Counted from the first letter of the stretch, positions 1 through 11,156 are shown. The stretch is 64,000 bases of DNA from Aristolochia californica (GCA_029961685.1 JARWKL010000015.1:22475220-22539219); one strand, 5' to 3'. The notes: generated by a model not told the origin, from the letters alone. Numbers and translations are program-made.

Positions 1-1680
1 TTCTTGGCGAATTGACTCACAAAGAACAAATTGACTGAAAATTTAAGAACATGTAACATTAATGATGGCATAGATAATGAGAGTGAGACATGATGGTGCC
101 CTCACCATGGAAAAAAGTAAACATAGTAGAAAAAAGTTAGGATTGCCTAACATATGAGTTGAGGCACTAGAGCTCGTTACTTAGGATGTAGACCATGAAA
201 AGTAAAACAAACATTCTTGTTTGTGCTAGGGTGGCACTTATAGTGGCAGTAGATGAAAATTGAGTTGTAGATGATGTTGTGGACATACATGAACTATTTT
301 AACTAGCTTTAAAAAATCTTCTTTGTTTACGACCATGGTCTCAGGTCCGGTGCACTTCTTCCCTTTGCTTCTCTAACACTATATTGTCCATTATCAAGGG
401 GTGGTGATTACTAATATATTATAAGACTCTTTCTAACTCTCCCACATATTTGATAAGAGGATTGTCCATAGGGCAAATGCTATTCCTTAGAGAATCATTC
501 ATGTAAGGGTAACTATGGCATACAATTCTAAAGAATATAACATGATTGCTAATATGTGAAGTCACATTGTTTAACAACCAAGATATAAAAATGAGATTCA
601 GACTCCCACTCAGGAGTCTTTGTGACTGAAGTGTGTCATAAGTATATTTAGCTTTTCTCATTGCACTTCTATGGATTTCAAAGTTTTTACCATCCAATTT
701 GATTCCCAAGTTGGCCATTTTATTGTTGGACTAGTTGAGTCACTAATTGGCAAGACTACTAACTTCTCACACATTATGAAGAACTTTTTGAAAGAGTGCT
801 AACAACCATTTCCACTACACCTAATCGACAAAAGATCAAACTCAAAAACCAAAGTTCTCGTAGGTATAAAAATAGATATCCTGAGGACCAACTTAGCCTA
901 GAACTCATCTACAAACAATTGTTAGGCCATGTGATGTACAAACTTCAAAGGAGGGGGAAAGGGGGAGGGGGTATGAATTGGTTTTTATACACTATTTAAA
1001 AATTTAACCCATTTTTGCTAAACCTTGTGTAGTGTTACGTCTACATGCCATTGTGTTTGTAAATTTATGCAAATCCAAAGCTCAAGGCAAGTTCTCTCTT
1101 GGTCGTTTGAACAATTGGCTTCATGCAATCTTCTAGTCATTCGAATGCCTGCTTACACAACTACTTTCCAAGAGTTTTCTTTTTCTTTTTCCTAGAATGG
1201 ATTATTCGAACAAATGTTGCTAGTCCGTCCGACTAGTGTCTTTACTCTTGAGCTAACTTCAAATTTTTTTCTACGGGGCATCTTGACATTGTTTATTTGT
1301 TTGAACGATTAGACATGTTATTTCTTGAATTTTTTCGATTCAAATAATCAGATACCAAAATGTTTGTTATCATCAAAATTAAAAGTAATTAAGATTTTGA
1401 GACTAAATATCTTCCAACAAGAATAACTTTTAGTGTTCTTGTTGAATAGTATGAAGTTGTGGAAGTGAGGTGGAAGAAGTCACATAGTGTGGCCATGTAT
1501 TTATAAAGGAAAATTTTATAAAAGAAATAAACATGTTTGATGGATACTTCCATTTATTTTAGGAAGATTCATTGCTCACCGCTCTTTCTAGAATATTCAC
1601 CGGTATGGGAACTGACGAATCAACCGGAAGTACGGTTCTGTGGTCACAATTACACGTTCAACTTCTCAGTTCCCACTTTC
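1..1680. other. Spacer, no intact gene
   Basis: AT-rich sequence with no supported gene apart from the weak gag-like relic listed separately. Short open frames lack plant protein character. A purine run near 950-975 is the only obvious compositional feature. Confidence 0.5.
419..718 (-). pseudogene. Possible Ty1/copia gag-like relic
   Basis: A 99-codon frame on the minus strand begins MANLGIKLDGKNF and later contains SWLLNNVTSHISNHV. This order (a KLDGKN motif, then a WLxN...IS block) resembles the start of copia-type gag proteins. The tryptophan-containing segment normally after KLDGKN is missing, the rest matches poorly, and no LTR or pol sequence was found beside it. It could be a chance frame; a translated search against plant gag proteins would decide. 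Confidence 0.25.
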
Positions 1681-1723
1681 GGGCCCACACAGTTTTTGTC
1701 GTTGACTGAAAATCTGCCACGTG
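1681..1723 (+). promoter_or_regulatory. Candidate promoter elements of the DUF4336 gene
   Basis: About 145-185 bp before the ATG at 1866 there is a GGGCCCAC element (from 1681) and a perfect CACGTG G-box (1718-1723). Both are common in promoters of plant nuclear genes for plastid proteins, which fits the downstream gene. Function is inferred from motif and position only. Confidence 0.4.
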
Positions 1724-1865
1724 TTGCCTATTTGCACGTCAATGAATTTTACGGTCACAAGAAAATCAATGGAGGCTCTCTCCAGCCTGATTCGAGCTAT
1801 TAAGGACCTGAGTTCTTCAGAAGAAATCTACTAGCAGCTCAAAAATTTCTGGGAGCTAGCTGAAA

Positions 1866-4800
1866 ATGGTGGCCACCGTTGCCATGTCTCTTCCTTGTAC
1901 AGATTTTCTGCAGAAATTTTTACCACAAAGAGTCTCAAGTTTTTCTTTTCATGGGGGACCGTTAAATGGTTATTCTGTTCATCTGAAACCCTCCAATATA
2001 AGAAGAGATTTTGTTAGCTTCGTTGTTGCTTCTGCTACCGACGGCAGCAGCACTGCCGTCACTAAGACTGGCGGACGTTTTTATCTGAATTTCACTGGAT
2101 TTCCTTTTCCTCTTGGGCCTTTCCTCAACAGGCGCACCATAAGGACTGAGGTGACTGAGCTGCTGACTCTGCTTCCTCACTGCTTTATTTACTCATGTCT
2201 AACTCTTGTGGTATTGCTCTCCAGTGTCTGGATTTGCAACTTTTCTGTGGCCTTGTTAGAATTCGTTTGGAGTTGCTATTCTTGTTTTTATAATTTATAG
2301 GACCAAAATTTTTGGGACATCGGAAGAATTCGTTGTGTATTTGAGACATTCGATCCCTAATTAAAGTGTTGTAAGGTGGGCAGCTTCAAAAGCTGTTTGG
2401 TCTTCTTCTCCGTGCAATTACTTTATTGAAACAGTGCATTCGTCCGCAAAGCCGGGGGTTTTTTAATTATTAACTCCTTATGGCAACTCCAAAGATCTTC
2501 TTGCTTTTCATGTTTAATGCATCTGAGTCAAAATGTGTAAAACGATGAAGGGGAGGGTTGCATGTTATTTATCTCTTTATCGTGTATTACCGTTTTCCCC
2601 TTCTATAGCATTTCCAACTTGATTCTAGCTGCGGCTTGGTTCTACTCATAATCATTCTATACGGGGAGAATTTTTAGTTTGGTAGATCTGTGGTGGTACT
2701 GGTTTCATGTTTTTCCTAATTTACTCTTGTCAAGCATCATTTCTGGATAAATTGCATGAGCAGCTACGACTGTTGTCTTGACCTTTTGTCTACTCTTTAC
2801 TTAAACTACTTGTCTCTCTCATGCAAAATTGAGATTGGGATGAGGATTCTGTTAGATAGTTTCATATTGAATGTGAAATATCTTATCTCGTATCTTTCAC
2901 TAGCCACTTTTTTATGGCTACTGTGAATGAACTCCTCTGTTCAAACATATTGTGGATTTGTGAAGCCCAAGCTACTGTTCTCTTGTATGTAGTTTGCATC
3001 AATTGACAGTTTTCTCTCCTGTATTGAAGTGCAAATTCAAGTCATCCCTATTCAATCAACACTTTAGTACTCAAAAAGGTTTGTCCTTTTCAGAATGCTA
3101 AACCATATTGCAATCCCAAGCATTTACTTGATAAGTAACAATCCCATTCGTTACTAATGTTCCATCCAGTATTTGAGATTCTTCATGCAATTTCGTTCCG
3201 TTGAAAAAGTAACAGTTCTGTCTAGAACATGCTTTACTGACTCCTGTTTGTTTGCAAGGCTGTGAAAGACTGTATATGGCTGTTTGAGCAAGAGCAAGCA
3301 TTAGGTTTCAGCAGTGTCTCTACAAACATCCGAATGACAGTTATCAAGCTCAAGTCAGGAGGAATGTGGATCCATGCCCCAATAGCTCCAACTAAAGAAT
3401 GTATTCAGGTAGTTTTCTTTCTATGCTTAGTTTAATTCTGAGAATTTCTTGGTTTCATCAAAGATATTTTGGGTGTTGGATAAGTCTGAATGTAATATAA
3501 GCATGTCTAGTCTTCAAGCCATTTCTCAGATAAGAAAATTGTTTAAACATTACATGCTTCTCTGTATCAGCTTGTGAAGGAGTTGGGGGGCCCTGTAGAG
3601 TACATTATTTTGCCCACATTTGCATATGAACACAAAATATTTGTAGGTCCTTTCTCAAGAAAGTTCCCACGAGCTCAAGTGTGGGTTGCACCACGACAAT
3701 GGAGTTGGCCATTAAATTTGCCACTTGAATTTTTTGGGATTTTCCGATCCAAAACACTCTTGGATGAGGACACTTCCACTCCATGGGCTGACGAGATTGA
3801 ACAAAAAATTCTCAGTTCTCCTGAAGTTGGTAAAACTGATCTCCTCATTTTCCTGATGAGATTTTCTGTGAGATTTCTGTGATTTTTTCTACATCATTCT
3901 TATCTACTTACTATGTTGTGTGTCAGGAATTGGACCTTATGTCGAGGTGGCATTTTACCATAAGAAATCACAGACTTTATTGATAACAGATGCTGTGATA
4001 TTTGTCCCAAGACAGCCTCCAGAGTGTATTAGCAAAGAATCCTTGCTAGCATCAGCCAAGAATGGTCTGGCAGTAAAAATTCTTAGCAAGGGGAAGGAAG
4101 TCCCACAAGAGCCAGTTGTTGATAATAAGATGAACCGTCAGAAAGGTTAGTTCCTATGATAGGCCATATATATTGTTCTCTCTCTCAAATTATTTCCAGA
4201 TCAAAATGTCTCTCATTCACCACTTGAATGTGCGGTTAAGTAGCAAGGCGGTGCCCATACTCAAAATTTTGTTCTAAATACATATGGCTGCTTCTTGATT
4301 GATGCAGGATGGGAGAGAATGGTTCTACAGATCTTGTTTTTGGGTCCATCTAATCTATTGGAGCCTAATGCAAGCTTTGCTCAAATGTCACAGAAGTTGA
4401 TTGTTTCACCCATTGTCAAAACACTAGTCTTCAGCAAAGTTCCTGAAAAGGTTGGTAGTTCCTTGTCCCAAGTGAGATTTGTCAATCAGATCTGGATTGT
4501 TTGATTGACTTGATTGTGTGTAACCACCCTTCTTGCTCCAAATTGATTAGCTTGAGTCAAATAAATATTCTACCTGGCAAGTTTGCAAACACAATTCAAA
4601 TACATTAAATCATCTTTCTTGCTACAAATTTCAGGTCAGGGACTGGATAGATCGGATTACTAGAGATTGGCGATTCAAGAGAATAATTCCTGCTCATTTT
4701 GCTGCCCCGATTAATGCGAGTAAATCAGACTTTTTGACAGCTTTCGGCTTCCTCGACGAGCTCTTGGGAGAGCAATATGTCACTAGGCCTTCACTTGCAA

Positions 4801-4937
4801 ATCTCTTCACAGCTCTCATGGGTAAGGCTGCAAGCTATTTCCCACCAGATGATATGAAGACCTTATCATCCCTTGACCAATTCTTAGTGTCCATTGGAGC
4901 AGTAAAGAAGACTGTCTCAGGGAGAAAGAGGTGGTAG
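1866..4937 (+). CDS. DUF4336 domain protein, probably plastid-targeted
   Basis: Six exons: 1866-2150, 3259-3408, 3571-3829, 3927-4145, 4308-4450, 4635-4937. All joins are GT-AG and in phase, giving about 452 residues. The N-terminus is rich in Ser, Arg and hydrophobic residues with few acids, as in a chloroplast transit peptide. The body matches my memory of the plant/cyanobacterial DUF4336 family: WLFEQEQALGF, then MWIHAPIAPT, the block GPVEYIILPTFAYEHK, and late RIIPAHFAAP. The family has a metallo-hydrolase-like (beta-lactamase fold) pattern with its His residues spread over HAP, EHK and PAH, but no reaction is established. A gypsy element is inserted 28 bp after the stop codon, so the native 3' UTR is interrupted. 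The first in-frame ATG of exon 1 was taken as the start. Confidence 0.85.
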
Positions 4938-4960
4938 ATAGAACCATGTAAGTTACCTGG

Positions 4961-4965
4961 TATAC
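4961..4965. repeat. Target-site duplication TATAC (left)
   Basis: TATAC directly precedes the TG at 4966 and recurs directly after the CA that ends the 3' LTR (6948-6952). A 5-bp duplication is typical of LTR-retrotransposon integration. It fixes the outer ends of the element and shows that the left end is at 4966, not at the second TG at 5035. Confidence 0.85.
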
Positions 4966-5373
4966 TGATGCAAATAGAGAGCACAGATCATAGGCGGAAG
5001 ATACTCCTTAAATCATGGAGATAAGATTTATAATTGATGCAAATAGAGAGCACAGATCACAGGCGGAAGATACTCCTTAAATCATGGAGATAAGATTTAT
5101 TCAGTTGCTAAAATTTTTAGGCGTTGTTAAGTTGTTTAATTGATTTCCCGTAAGACTCGGTTGTTATATCGGCAATCCGTCATGGTTTGTTTCCTGATTT
5201 TTAGATGTAATCCTTTATAGATGGAGAGTTGAGAGAAGAACAGTAGTTCCCGAATTTCAGAAAGAAGAAATCAGATAAATTTCATTAACAGAGAGATTCT
5301 GTATAGAGAGATTTTGTTCGTCTTTTTCCCTCTTGGACGTCAACGGGAGGTTGGTTCTAGAGGTTTTTCACCA
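4966..5373 (+). repeat. 5' LTR of gypsy element, with tandem duplication
   Basis: Begins TGATGCAAATAG and ends TTTTTCACCA. The first 66 bp plus AAT are repeated in tandem (4966-5034, then from 5035), so this LTR is longer than the right copy. A further 15-bp insertion near 5300-5315 looks like a local duplication of an AGAGAGATT segment. Confidence 0.9.
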
Positions 5374-5376
5374 TTT

Positions 5377-5388
5377 TGGTATTAGCAG
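5377..5388 (+). other. Degenerate tRNA-Met-type primer-binding site
   Basis: TGGTATTAG follows the 5' LTR after three T residues. The initiator tRNA-Met site of plant LTR elements begins TGGTATCAG, so this differs by one C-to-T change before the match is lost at the deletion junction. Confidence 0.65.
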
Positions 5389-6669
5389 GGCATTTCGGTG
5401 TTGATAAAACATTTGCCATGGTTTCTGACAGGTTCTTTTGGCCCCGACTACGTCGTGACGTTCATAAAGTTGTGGTTCGTTGTCGGGTTTGTCAAATAAA
5501 CAAAGGCACCAAACAGCAAGCGAGACTCTATACCCCCCTTCCCATTCCAGATAGGCCTTGGCAACACCTTAGTATGGATTTTGTACTTGGATTACCCAAG
5601 ACCCTACGACAGCATGATTCCATAATGGTTGTGGTGGATCGTTTTTCGAAGATGGCTCATTTCATTCCTTGTCCAAGAAATTATTCGATTGCATGGCGTT
5701 CCAGCTACAATAGTGTCGGATCGGGATGTTAAGTTCATGAGTTATTTTTGGAAGACTTTGTGGGCAAAAATGGGGACAAAACTCCTGTTTTCCAGTGCAT
5801 TTCATCCTCAAACTGACGGCCAAACCGAAGTGACCAATCGGAGTTTGGGAAATTTCTTACGATGTTTAGTAGCAGATCATGTAGCAAGTTGGGACTTCGT
5901 ATTACCGCAAGCTGAATTTGCTTTCAATAACTCTGTTAATCGTTCCACTGGTTGCACACCATTTGAAGTGGTATATGGTTTTCGCCTCAAAACTCCACTG
6001 GACCTCCACACTCTAACATTGCCTTCTCGACCCAGCGAGGTTGCGTTGGATTTCTCTACCTACATGAAGGATATCCATGAGGAAGTTAAGCGGCGTCTGT
6101 CCCTCAGCACTGAAGCATATTCTACCGTTGCAAATACTAAGCGAAAGGACAGGCAATTTCAGGTTGGCGATAGGGTTCTTTCACCTGGGAGTTTCAACAA
6201 GCTACATGCTCGACGTGCCGACCCTTTTAAGGTGGTTAAGAAGTTGGGTCCTAACGCCTACGTCATTGACTTACTTGCTAACTATGGCATCAGTCCTGTT
6301 TTCAACATTGAAGATCTCACTCAATTTCATGATCCGAAAGAACCAGTGCCAACATCCTCGGATCTAATTACCCCACACGATGTAGTTATTCGTGTTCCAA
6401 AGAATACCGGCCCAAGAGATGAAATTGCGTCAATACTCGATCACCAGTTTGTTACTACACGGCGTGGAGGATATTACAAATTTTTAGTACAATGGAAAAA
6501 TCGTCCCCAATCTGATTCCGTTTGGCTACAAGCTTCGGAACTCAATCGACTTCACCCCGACTTATTTGCTGCCTATGTTCTTCAAAACTTGCCGGAGTCA
6601 AGTTCTCCTAAGTGGCCAACAATTGATGCAAATAGAGAGCACAGATCACAGGCGGAAGATACTCCTTAA
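5386..6669 (+). pseudogene. Gypsy integrase and chromodomain remnant (frameshifted)
   Basis: The 5' frame (to about 5675) carries GHFGVDKTF, FFWPRLRRDV and CRVCQINK, which is the integrase HHCC zinc-binding domain lacking its first histidine, then MDFV with the first catalytic Asp. Near 5675 the frame changes: the 3' frame resumes at QEIIRLHGVP, with the dozen or so residues normally between FIPC and this motif missing. It then has VSDRD (second Asp) and DGQTEVTNR (Glu), a C-terminal domain and a chromodomain (YYKFLVQW..., VWLQASEL). The stop codon at 6667-6669 lies inside the 3' LTR. DD(E) residues survive, but in two frames. Confidence 0.88.
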
Positions 6670-6947
6670 ATCATGGAGATAAGATTTATTCAGTTGCTAA
6701 AATCTTTAGGCGTTGTCAAGTTGTTTAATTGATTTCCCGTAAGACTCGGTTGCTATATCGGCAATCCGTCATAGTTTGTTTCCTGATTTTTAGATGTAAT
6801 CCTTTATAGATGGAGAGTTGAGAGAAGAACAGGAGTTCCCGAAATTCAGAAAGAAGAAATCAGATAAATTTCATTAACAGAGAGATTCTGTTCGTATTTT
6901 TCCCTCTTGGACGTCAACGGGAGGCTGGTTCTAGAGGTTTTTCACCA
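6624..6947 (+). repeat. 3' LTR of gypsy element
   Basis: A 324-bp copy running TGATGCAAATAG to TTTTTCACCA, without the extra 69 and 15 bp of the left LTR. No clear polypurine tract precedes it; the bases before it are CCAACAAT. Confidence 0.9.
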
Positions 6948-6952
6948 TATAC
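6948..6952. repeat. Target-site duplication TATAC (right)
   Basis: Matches 4961-4965 exactly and abuts the terminal CA of the 3' LTR. Confidence 0.85.
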
Positions 6953-8216
6953 CTTCCCAAACATGATGATAAAAATTAAATAATTAATCAACTCAAGATA
7001 CTAAAAGTGACTAAGCCTTTATCTAAAATAAGTGAAATAAGCGACAGATTTACTTAAAATTATCTAAAATGTGTTAATTTAATAAAAAGTTCTAACTTAG
7101 ATCTTTTCACTTACATTAGAATTCATGTCTTGCATTGTTTATAATTATTCTTTCAAATTTTTCAATCCTTACATTTTTTTCAACCCAGTAACATATTTGT
7201 GATTGATACTTATAAATTATATGTTTTCCAAAAGATACAAGTACGAAAATTAAAATACTCAATTCAAAATCATAATAGTTGGAATAACAATGATTAATAA
7301 CATCATTTTGGCTCAACAAAACGTTAACAAGCTTTATCCTAACTAGGTTAACCCCGTTCAAGAACCGTTGTTCGAGAAAGTTGTTGAATTTTAGGAGAAA
7401 AATTAATTTATCGATCCTTTGCTTATAACAAAGGGAATACCTCAAATCCGAGTATAATTAAAACTACTCTTGTTTATATTTCCTAAACTGTAACATAAAT
7501 AAAAGACTAGTAATACTAAATATCTTCTTTGGTGAGACTCCTATAAGATTTCATTACATTGATCGTTCCTCTAAGAGATTGTTCTCTGTGAGAGTTATAT
7601 AAGACTCTTTCATAATTGTTTTTCAATTATTCCTTATGTTGGAGTTGCTATCTTTAGCTTGCACAAAAAACATTTTTTGTCTTAAATGCTTCGGGTTAAA
7701 AAATCGTTGAAGGATGTAAATTATACATTTTTTGTTCTCTTCCTTTCTTGGATATTATAGTCACGTAAAAATTTACTACAACATGTGGAATAACATATTT
7801 TTGTCGTACTTCTTCCACTTCTCTCTTTCAAATTGGGATATAAGGGACATAAAGACCAAACTTGAACAAAATGAATATAGGAGAAGAAAATTCATTCATG
7901 GTCGAAAGACAAAACTCCATAAACTAGTAACAAAATTTCCAAAGTTTGAAAACAAAAATCGTTCCATTTCAAAGGCTGAAAATGTCTTAGGTTTTAAGGC
8001 ATGAAAACAAGAAACTACTTACTATTTAAGGGTAGTTTAGGAAAAATCACTTAAGTAAAAATACTTGACTCATGCTACATGTTGGTAGCACTCATGTATT
8101 TTGCAAGTAGTGGGTTTATAGGATTGCTCTGAAGTGATGAAACAACATAAAAGATAACAAATTGAATAAATATTATAGGAAAAACAAAGATAATAACTCT
8201 CATACTTCAAACAAAA
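6953..8216. other. AT-rich spacer
   Basis: No gene supported. The stretch 7540-7640 (repeated GAGACTC/AAGACTC phrases) resembles sequence near 30560-30650, suggesting a shared old repeat. Confidence 0.45.
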
Positions 8217-9150
8217 GGAGGTGACATTGAAACACTAATACTTCCAAAAGTAATTCTCTAAATTTAGAAACTAGACAGAAGCGACAACACAACACTACTT
8301 TGAAACCAAGTTTCTACACTTTAAATAAAAACAAAGACACTCATCAAATCAATATAGTAATGAGAGTAATGACCATTTAAAAAAAAAAAAAATCTATCGA
8401 GACTGAAATGAGGATGATGATGCAAAAGATAGATACTCAGATGCAACCAAGCAAATTTACACTAGAGAAAATACCCCAAGTCAAATTGCCTTATACAATC
8501 TCCCTTCAAAATAAAAAGATAATATTATTATTAGAGATGAGCTTTGCATAATAGCTCTTAATTTAGAAACTTTGACAAAAGGAGGCGACAATGCAATACT
8601 CTATTTGAAAACCAAGTTTCTAAACTTACAATAAGAAGAAGATACTCATCAAATCCATATAATAATGAGAGTGACTAGAGATTTTTTTTGTAAAACTAAA
8701 AAAAAAAAATTTAGACCAAGTTTCTAATTGATGCAGTCAAGCAAGCCTACACCAGACAAGAGACCCTAAGCCAAACAACTATATAATCTCCCCTCAAGAT
8801 AAAAAATAATAATATTATTAGACATGAGCTTTGTAAGACAACTCTAAATTTAGAAACTTAAGACACAAGGAGGTGATAATGCAATAATCTACTTACAAGT
8901 CGACTTTCTAAACTTAAAATAAGAAGAAATCACTCATCAAATCAATATAATAATAAGACTTACCAGTTTTTTTTTTTTTAATTCTAGGAAAGAATGAAAC
9001 AATAGAATCGTAAAACTAATAAACAAGTTGGACCAAATATGACTTCAAAAACATTTTGGGGGAGAATTTAAATTTTTTTGAGTTGATGTCGAAAAAGATA
9101 GATAATCAATGTAGTCAAAGAAGTCAAGGAGACCCCATCAAAACTATCCA
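8217..9150 (+). repeat. Three diverged tandem units of about 290-360 bp
   Basis: Units start with GGAGGTGACATTG at 8217, GGAGGCGACAATG at 8581 and GGAGGTGATAATG at 8869. Each continues with AAGTTTCTA/ACTTTCTA, then ACTCATCAAATC and a TAATAATGAGAG-like stretch; units 1 and 2 then carry CAAGCAA...TACAATCTCCC and GAGATGAGCTTTG blocks. The third is incomplete at its 3' side. No coding potential was seen. Family unknown. Confidence 0.7.
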
Positions 9151-9184
9151 GTAACAAGATTTTCAGCGAGCATTACATCTGCAG

Positions 9185-9570
9185 TTGCTGATATGGACGA
9201 CAAGAGATGCTTTCTTTTTCGATGATAGGTATCTTCCAATTAAATTTCTGCAACTTTATGTTGCTGCACATGAACTGCAATTCTGTAAGCTCCGGCGCCA
9301 TCTTTTGACATAACCACCATTATAGCTGCGACATCGAGTGAATACAATCTCCGTCAGCTTGAGGAAACCGAGTGTGAAGATTTCAATAAGCTGTTACCAA
9401 CAAGTCACCGGAAAAGCTTCCCGTCTCATTCAGTTTTGCTCCAACATCAGTCACCGAGTCTCTACGAACATGGCGTACATGAACTGAGGGGAAATACTCC
9501 AAATTTCCTAGAAAGGGCATACGGAACTCATCCAGATTCATGGATGAAGGATCCTTGGACCTTGTTTTGA
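9185..9570 (+). pseudogene. Unrecognised coding fragment, probable pseudogene
   Basis: Two open stretches in different frames look protein-coding. The first (9185-9313) contains FFFDDRYLPIKFLQLYV and ends at a TAA. The second (about 9307-9570) contains NLRQLEETECEDFNKLL, then LYEHGVHELRGNTPNFLER, and ends in MKDPWTLF and a TGA. Base composition is clearly richer in G and C than the flanks, and the region follows directly on the tandem array. The switch could be a frameshift or a small lost intron. I do not recognise the family. There is no start codon, so this would be the 3' end of a gene or a captured fragment. Confidence 0.45.
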
Positions 9571-10264
9571 ATGGCTGGTGAAGAGAAGAACTCTGCTATG
9601 ATACCATTTTTAATTTCAGAAGGAAAAATAATCTATGTACAACTTATTTTGATACAATATTAAATTTCAAAACGTAATTCTCTTTCCTAGTCTTCACACA
9701 TGCAGACACACCAGCTAACAAGTAGTTTAAAAAATCTTAAGCATGCTTCTCCAGCGGGATGTGGTGCCGGCAAATCAGTAAAACTATAGCATTGTCACCC
9801 AATTTAGGCTAATTCACATGTAAAAAACCATGGTAAAAATAACTCAATGTAAAATACTACGCAGAAAAACAAAGAAACCTCAACAAATATTGGACATAGT
9901 TCATCACTTCAAATATAACATCTCCTTACAGACTAGTAAATACGTAATTACAGATTTGTTAGGTCAAACACAATATGACTAGTTCATAAAAGCACAAGAG
10001 AATGATAGTGGGAGACTCAGAGCCATAAAGAAATGGACAATCAACTAAGCGGCACAAAAGCTTCAAATCTAAACTACCATCATAGCAACTAGAACCTGGG
10101 CACCCTGAAAACATGCTAATCAGGAGAAAGTAGACCAGTGTCAAACACCACAGAATGACCAAAGCCGGTCACATTAGACCATAGACTAGGTGTTCAAAAC
10201 AATGGTAAGCACTGGAGCAAGAGTGCCTACTTTGATGCGCAGGATATTAGCACAAGATAGCATT
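9571..10264 (-). other. 3' UTR/flank of the RING gene
   Basis: Downstream of the minus-strand RING gene stop. AT-rich, no separate gene supported; the proximal part is expected to be 3' UTR. Confidence 0.4.
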
Positions 10265-11077
10265 TCAAGTGATGATTTCTCTCACCAGCCAATCCAAACT
10301 AGGGTAAGCAAAGTAAAGTATGAGAAAAGATGGCAGAGCAAAAAGCACAGTCACAAGAATATACAGAGCCAAGATGGCAGCACTGGCCGGAATTGCATAT
10401 AGAACAATCAAAAGAAGTATAACGACCAACGGGAACTTGGCAGTCAAGTGAACAAAGAAGACTAAAGACTTGCGCAATGACGAATGAAGGCTACCAATGT
10501 TAAGGTAGTCACCAACAAGGTTCACTTGATTACGATTTGGTTGAGATTCTTCTGGTGTCATGTAAGATGCTCTTCTAAGGTGGTTACTGTGATGTGAAGA
10601 TTGATTACCCAGTACTACCTCACCATTTGAGGACCAACTAGTCTGGTGCTCTTCACAGAAACGAGTATGAGACTGAACACGGTCCCCATTCATGCTCTCG
10701 ACCATCCAGAGGAGGAAAAAGTTCTTTCGTGGAAACTTGAGGTTACCCTTGTAAACCAACCGAAAGGAAAGTAGGTGACACCAGGGGCAGGAGATGAAAA
10801 GAGGAAGCTGAACTGGGAGAGTCGGAAACTTCACCACAGCCCTCTGAAGGCCTAGGACACAGTTCTTGCAAAGGGTATGACCACACCATAAGACATATGG
10901 TACGTTCTCAACAATATTGAAGGATTCCCAACATATAGGGCACTCAAGCCCTTCCTCTCTGCTGGTACTAGAAGAGACTTCATCATCTGAGCATTCAGAC
11001 ACAACTCGACTTGAAATTGTAGAAGAATTCTTCTGTCCTATGCTTCCAGCTAGTGCGTTTGAAGCAAAACTCCACAT
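10265..11077 (-). CDS. RING-type (C3HC4) E3 ubiquitin ligase-like membrane protein
   Basis: A 270-residue protein in one coding exon. The RING finger has Cys46/Cys49 (CPIC), Cys65/His67 (CGH), Cys70/Cys73 and Cys97/Cys100 (CPWC), the full C3HC4 set. Two hydrophobic helices near residues 214-260 suggest an integral membrane protein with the RING in the cytosol. It resembles the plant family that begins MWxFASN and carries LECPICWESFNIVENVPYV. The MWSF start (11077) was chosen over an open extension to 11302: that upstream stretch reads through a TTTTTTCAG acceptor at 11204, and the family starts at MW. The likely role is transfer of ubiquitin from an E2 to unknown substrates. A leader exon lies across an intron. 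Confidence 0.85.
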   Translation of the reverse strand: MWSFASNALAGSIGQKNSSTISSRVVSECSDDEVSSSTSREEGLECPICWESFNIVENVPYVLWCGHTLCKNCVLGLQRAVVKFPTLPVQLPLFISCPWCHLLSFRLVYKGNLKFPRKNFFLLWMVESMNGDRVQSHTRFCEEHQTSWSSNGEVVLGNQSSHHSNHLRRASYMTPEESQPNRNQVNLVGDYLNIGSLHSSLRKSLVFFVHLTAKFPLVVILLLIVLYAIPASAAILALYILVTVLFALPSFLILYFAYPSLDWLVREIIT

Positions 11078-11156
11078 ATTGCTGAAGAAAGATCCAACTA
11101 CGAGAACATCCAGCTGATATGTAAATCCTAAAGCATCAGTATAATCACAAGCCACT

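Larger units (their letters stand above)
4966..6947 (+). mobile_element. Internally deleted Ty3/gypsy chromovirus
   Basis: A 1,982-bp element made of 5' LTR (4966-5373), PBS-like site (5377 on), a partial integrase plus chromodomain, and 3' LTR (6624-6947), flanked by TATAC. Gag, protease, reverse transcriptase and RNase H are absent: the sequence passes from the primer-binding site into the integrase zinc-binding domain within about 10 bp. It cannot be autonomous. The LTRs are closely similar apart from a 69-bp tandem duplication and a 15-bp insertion in the left one. Short LTRs and a C-terminal chromodomain fit the plant chromovirus group (CRM/Reina/Tekay relatives); I cannot place the clade. 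Confidence 0.9.

Noticed and set aside
5035..5035. Left end of the gypsy element at the second TG
   Set aside because: No target-site duplication flanks it, while TATAC flanks 4966 and 6947 exactly.
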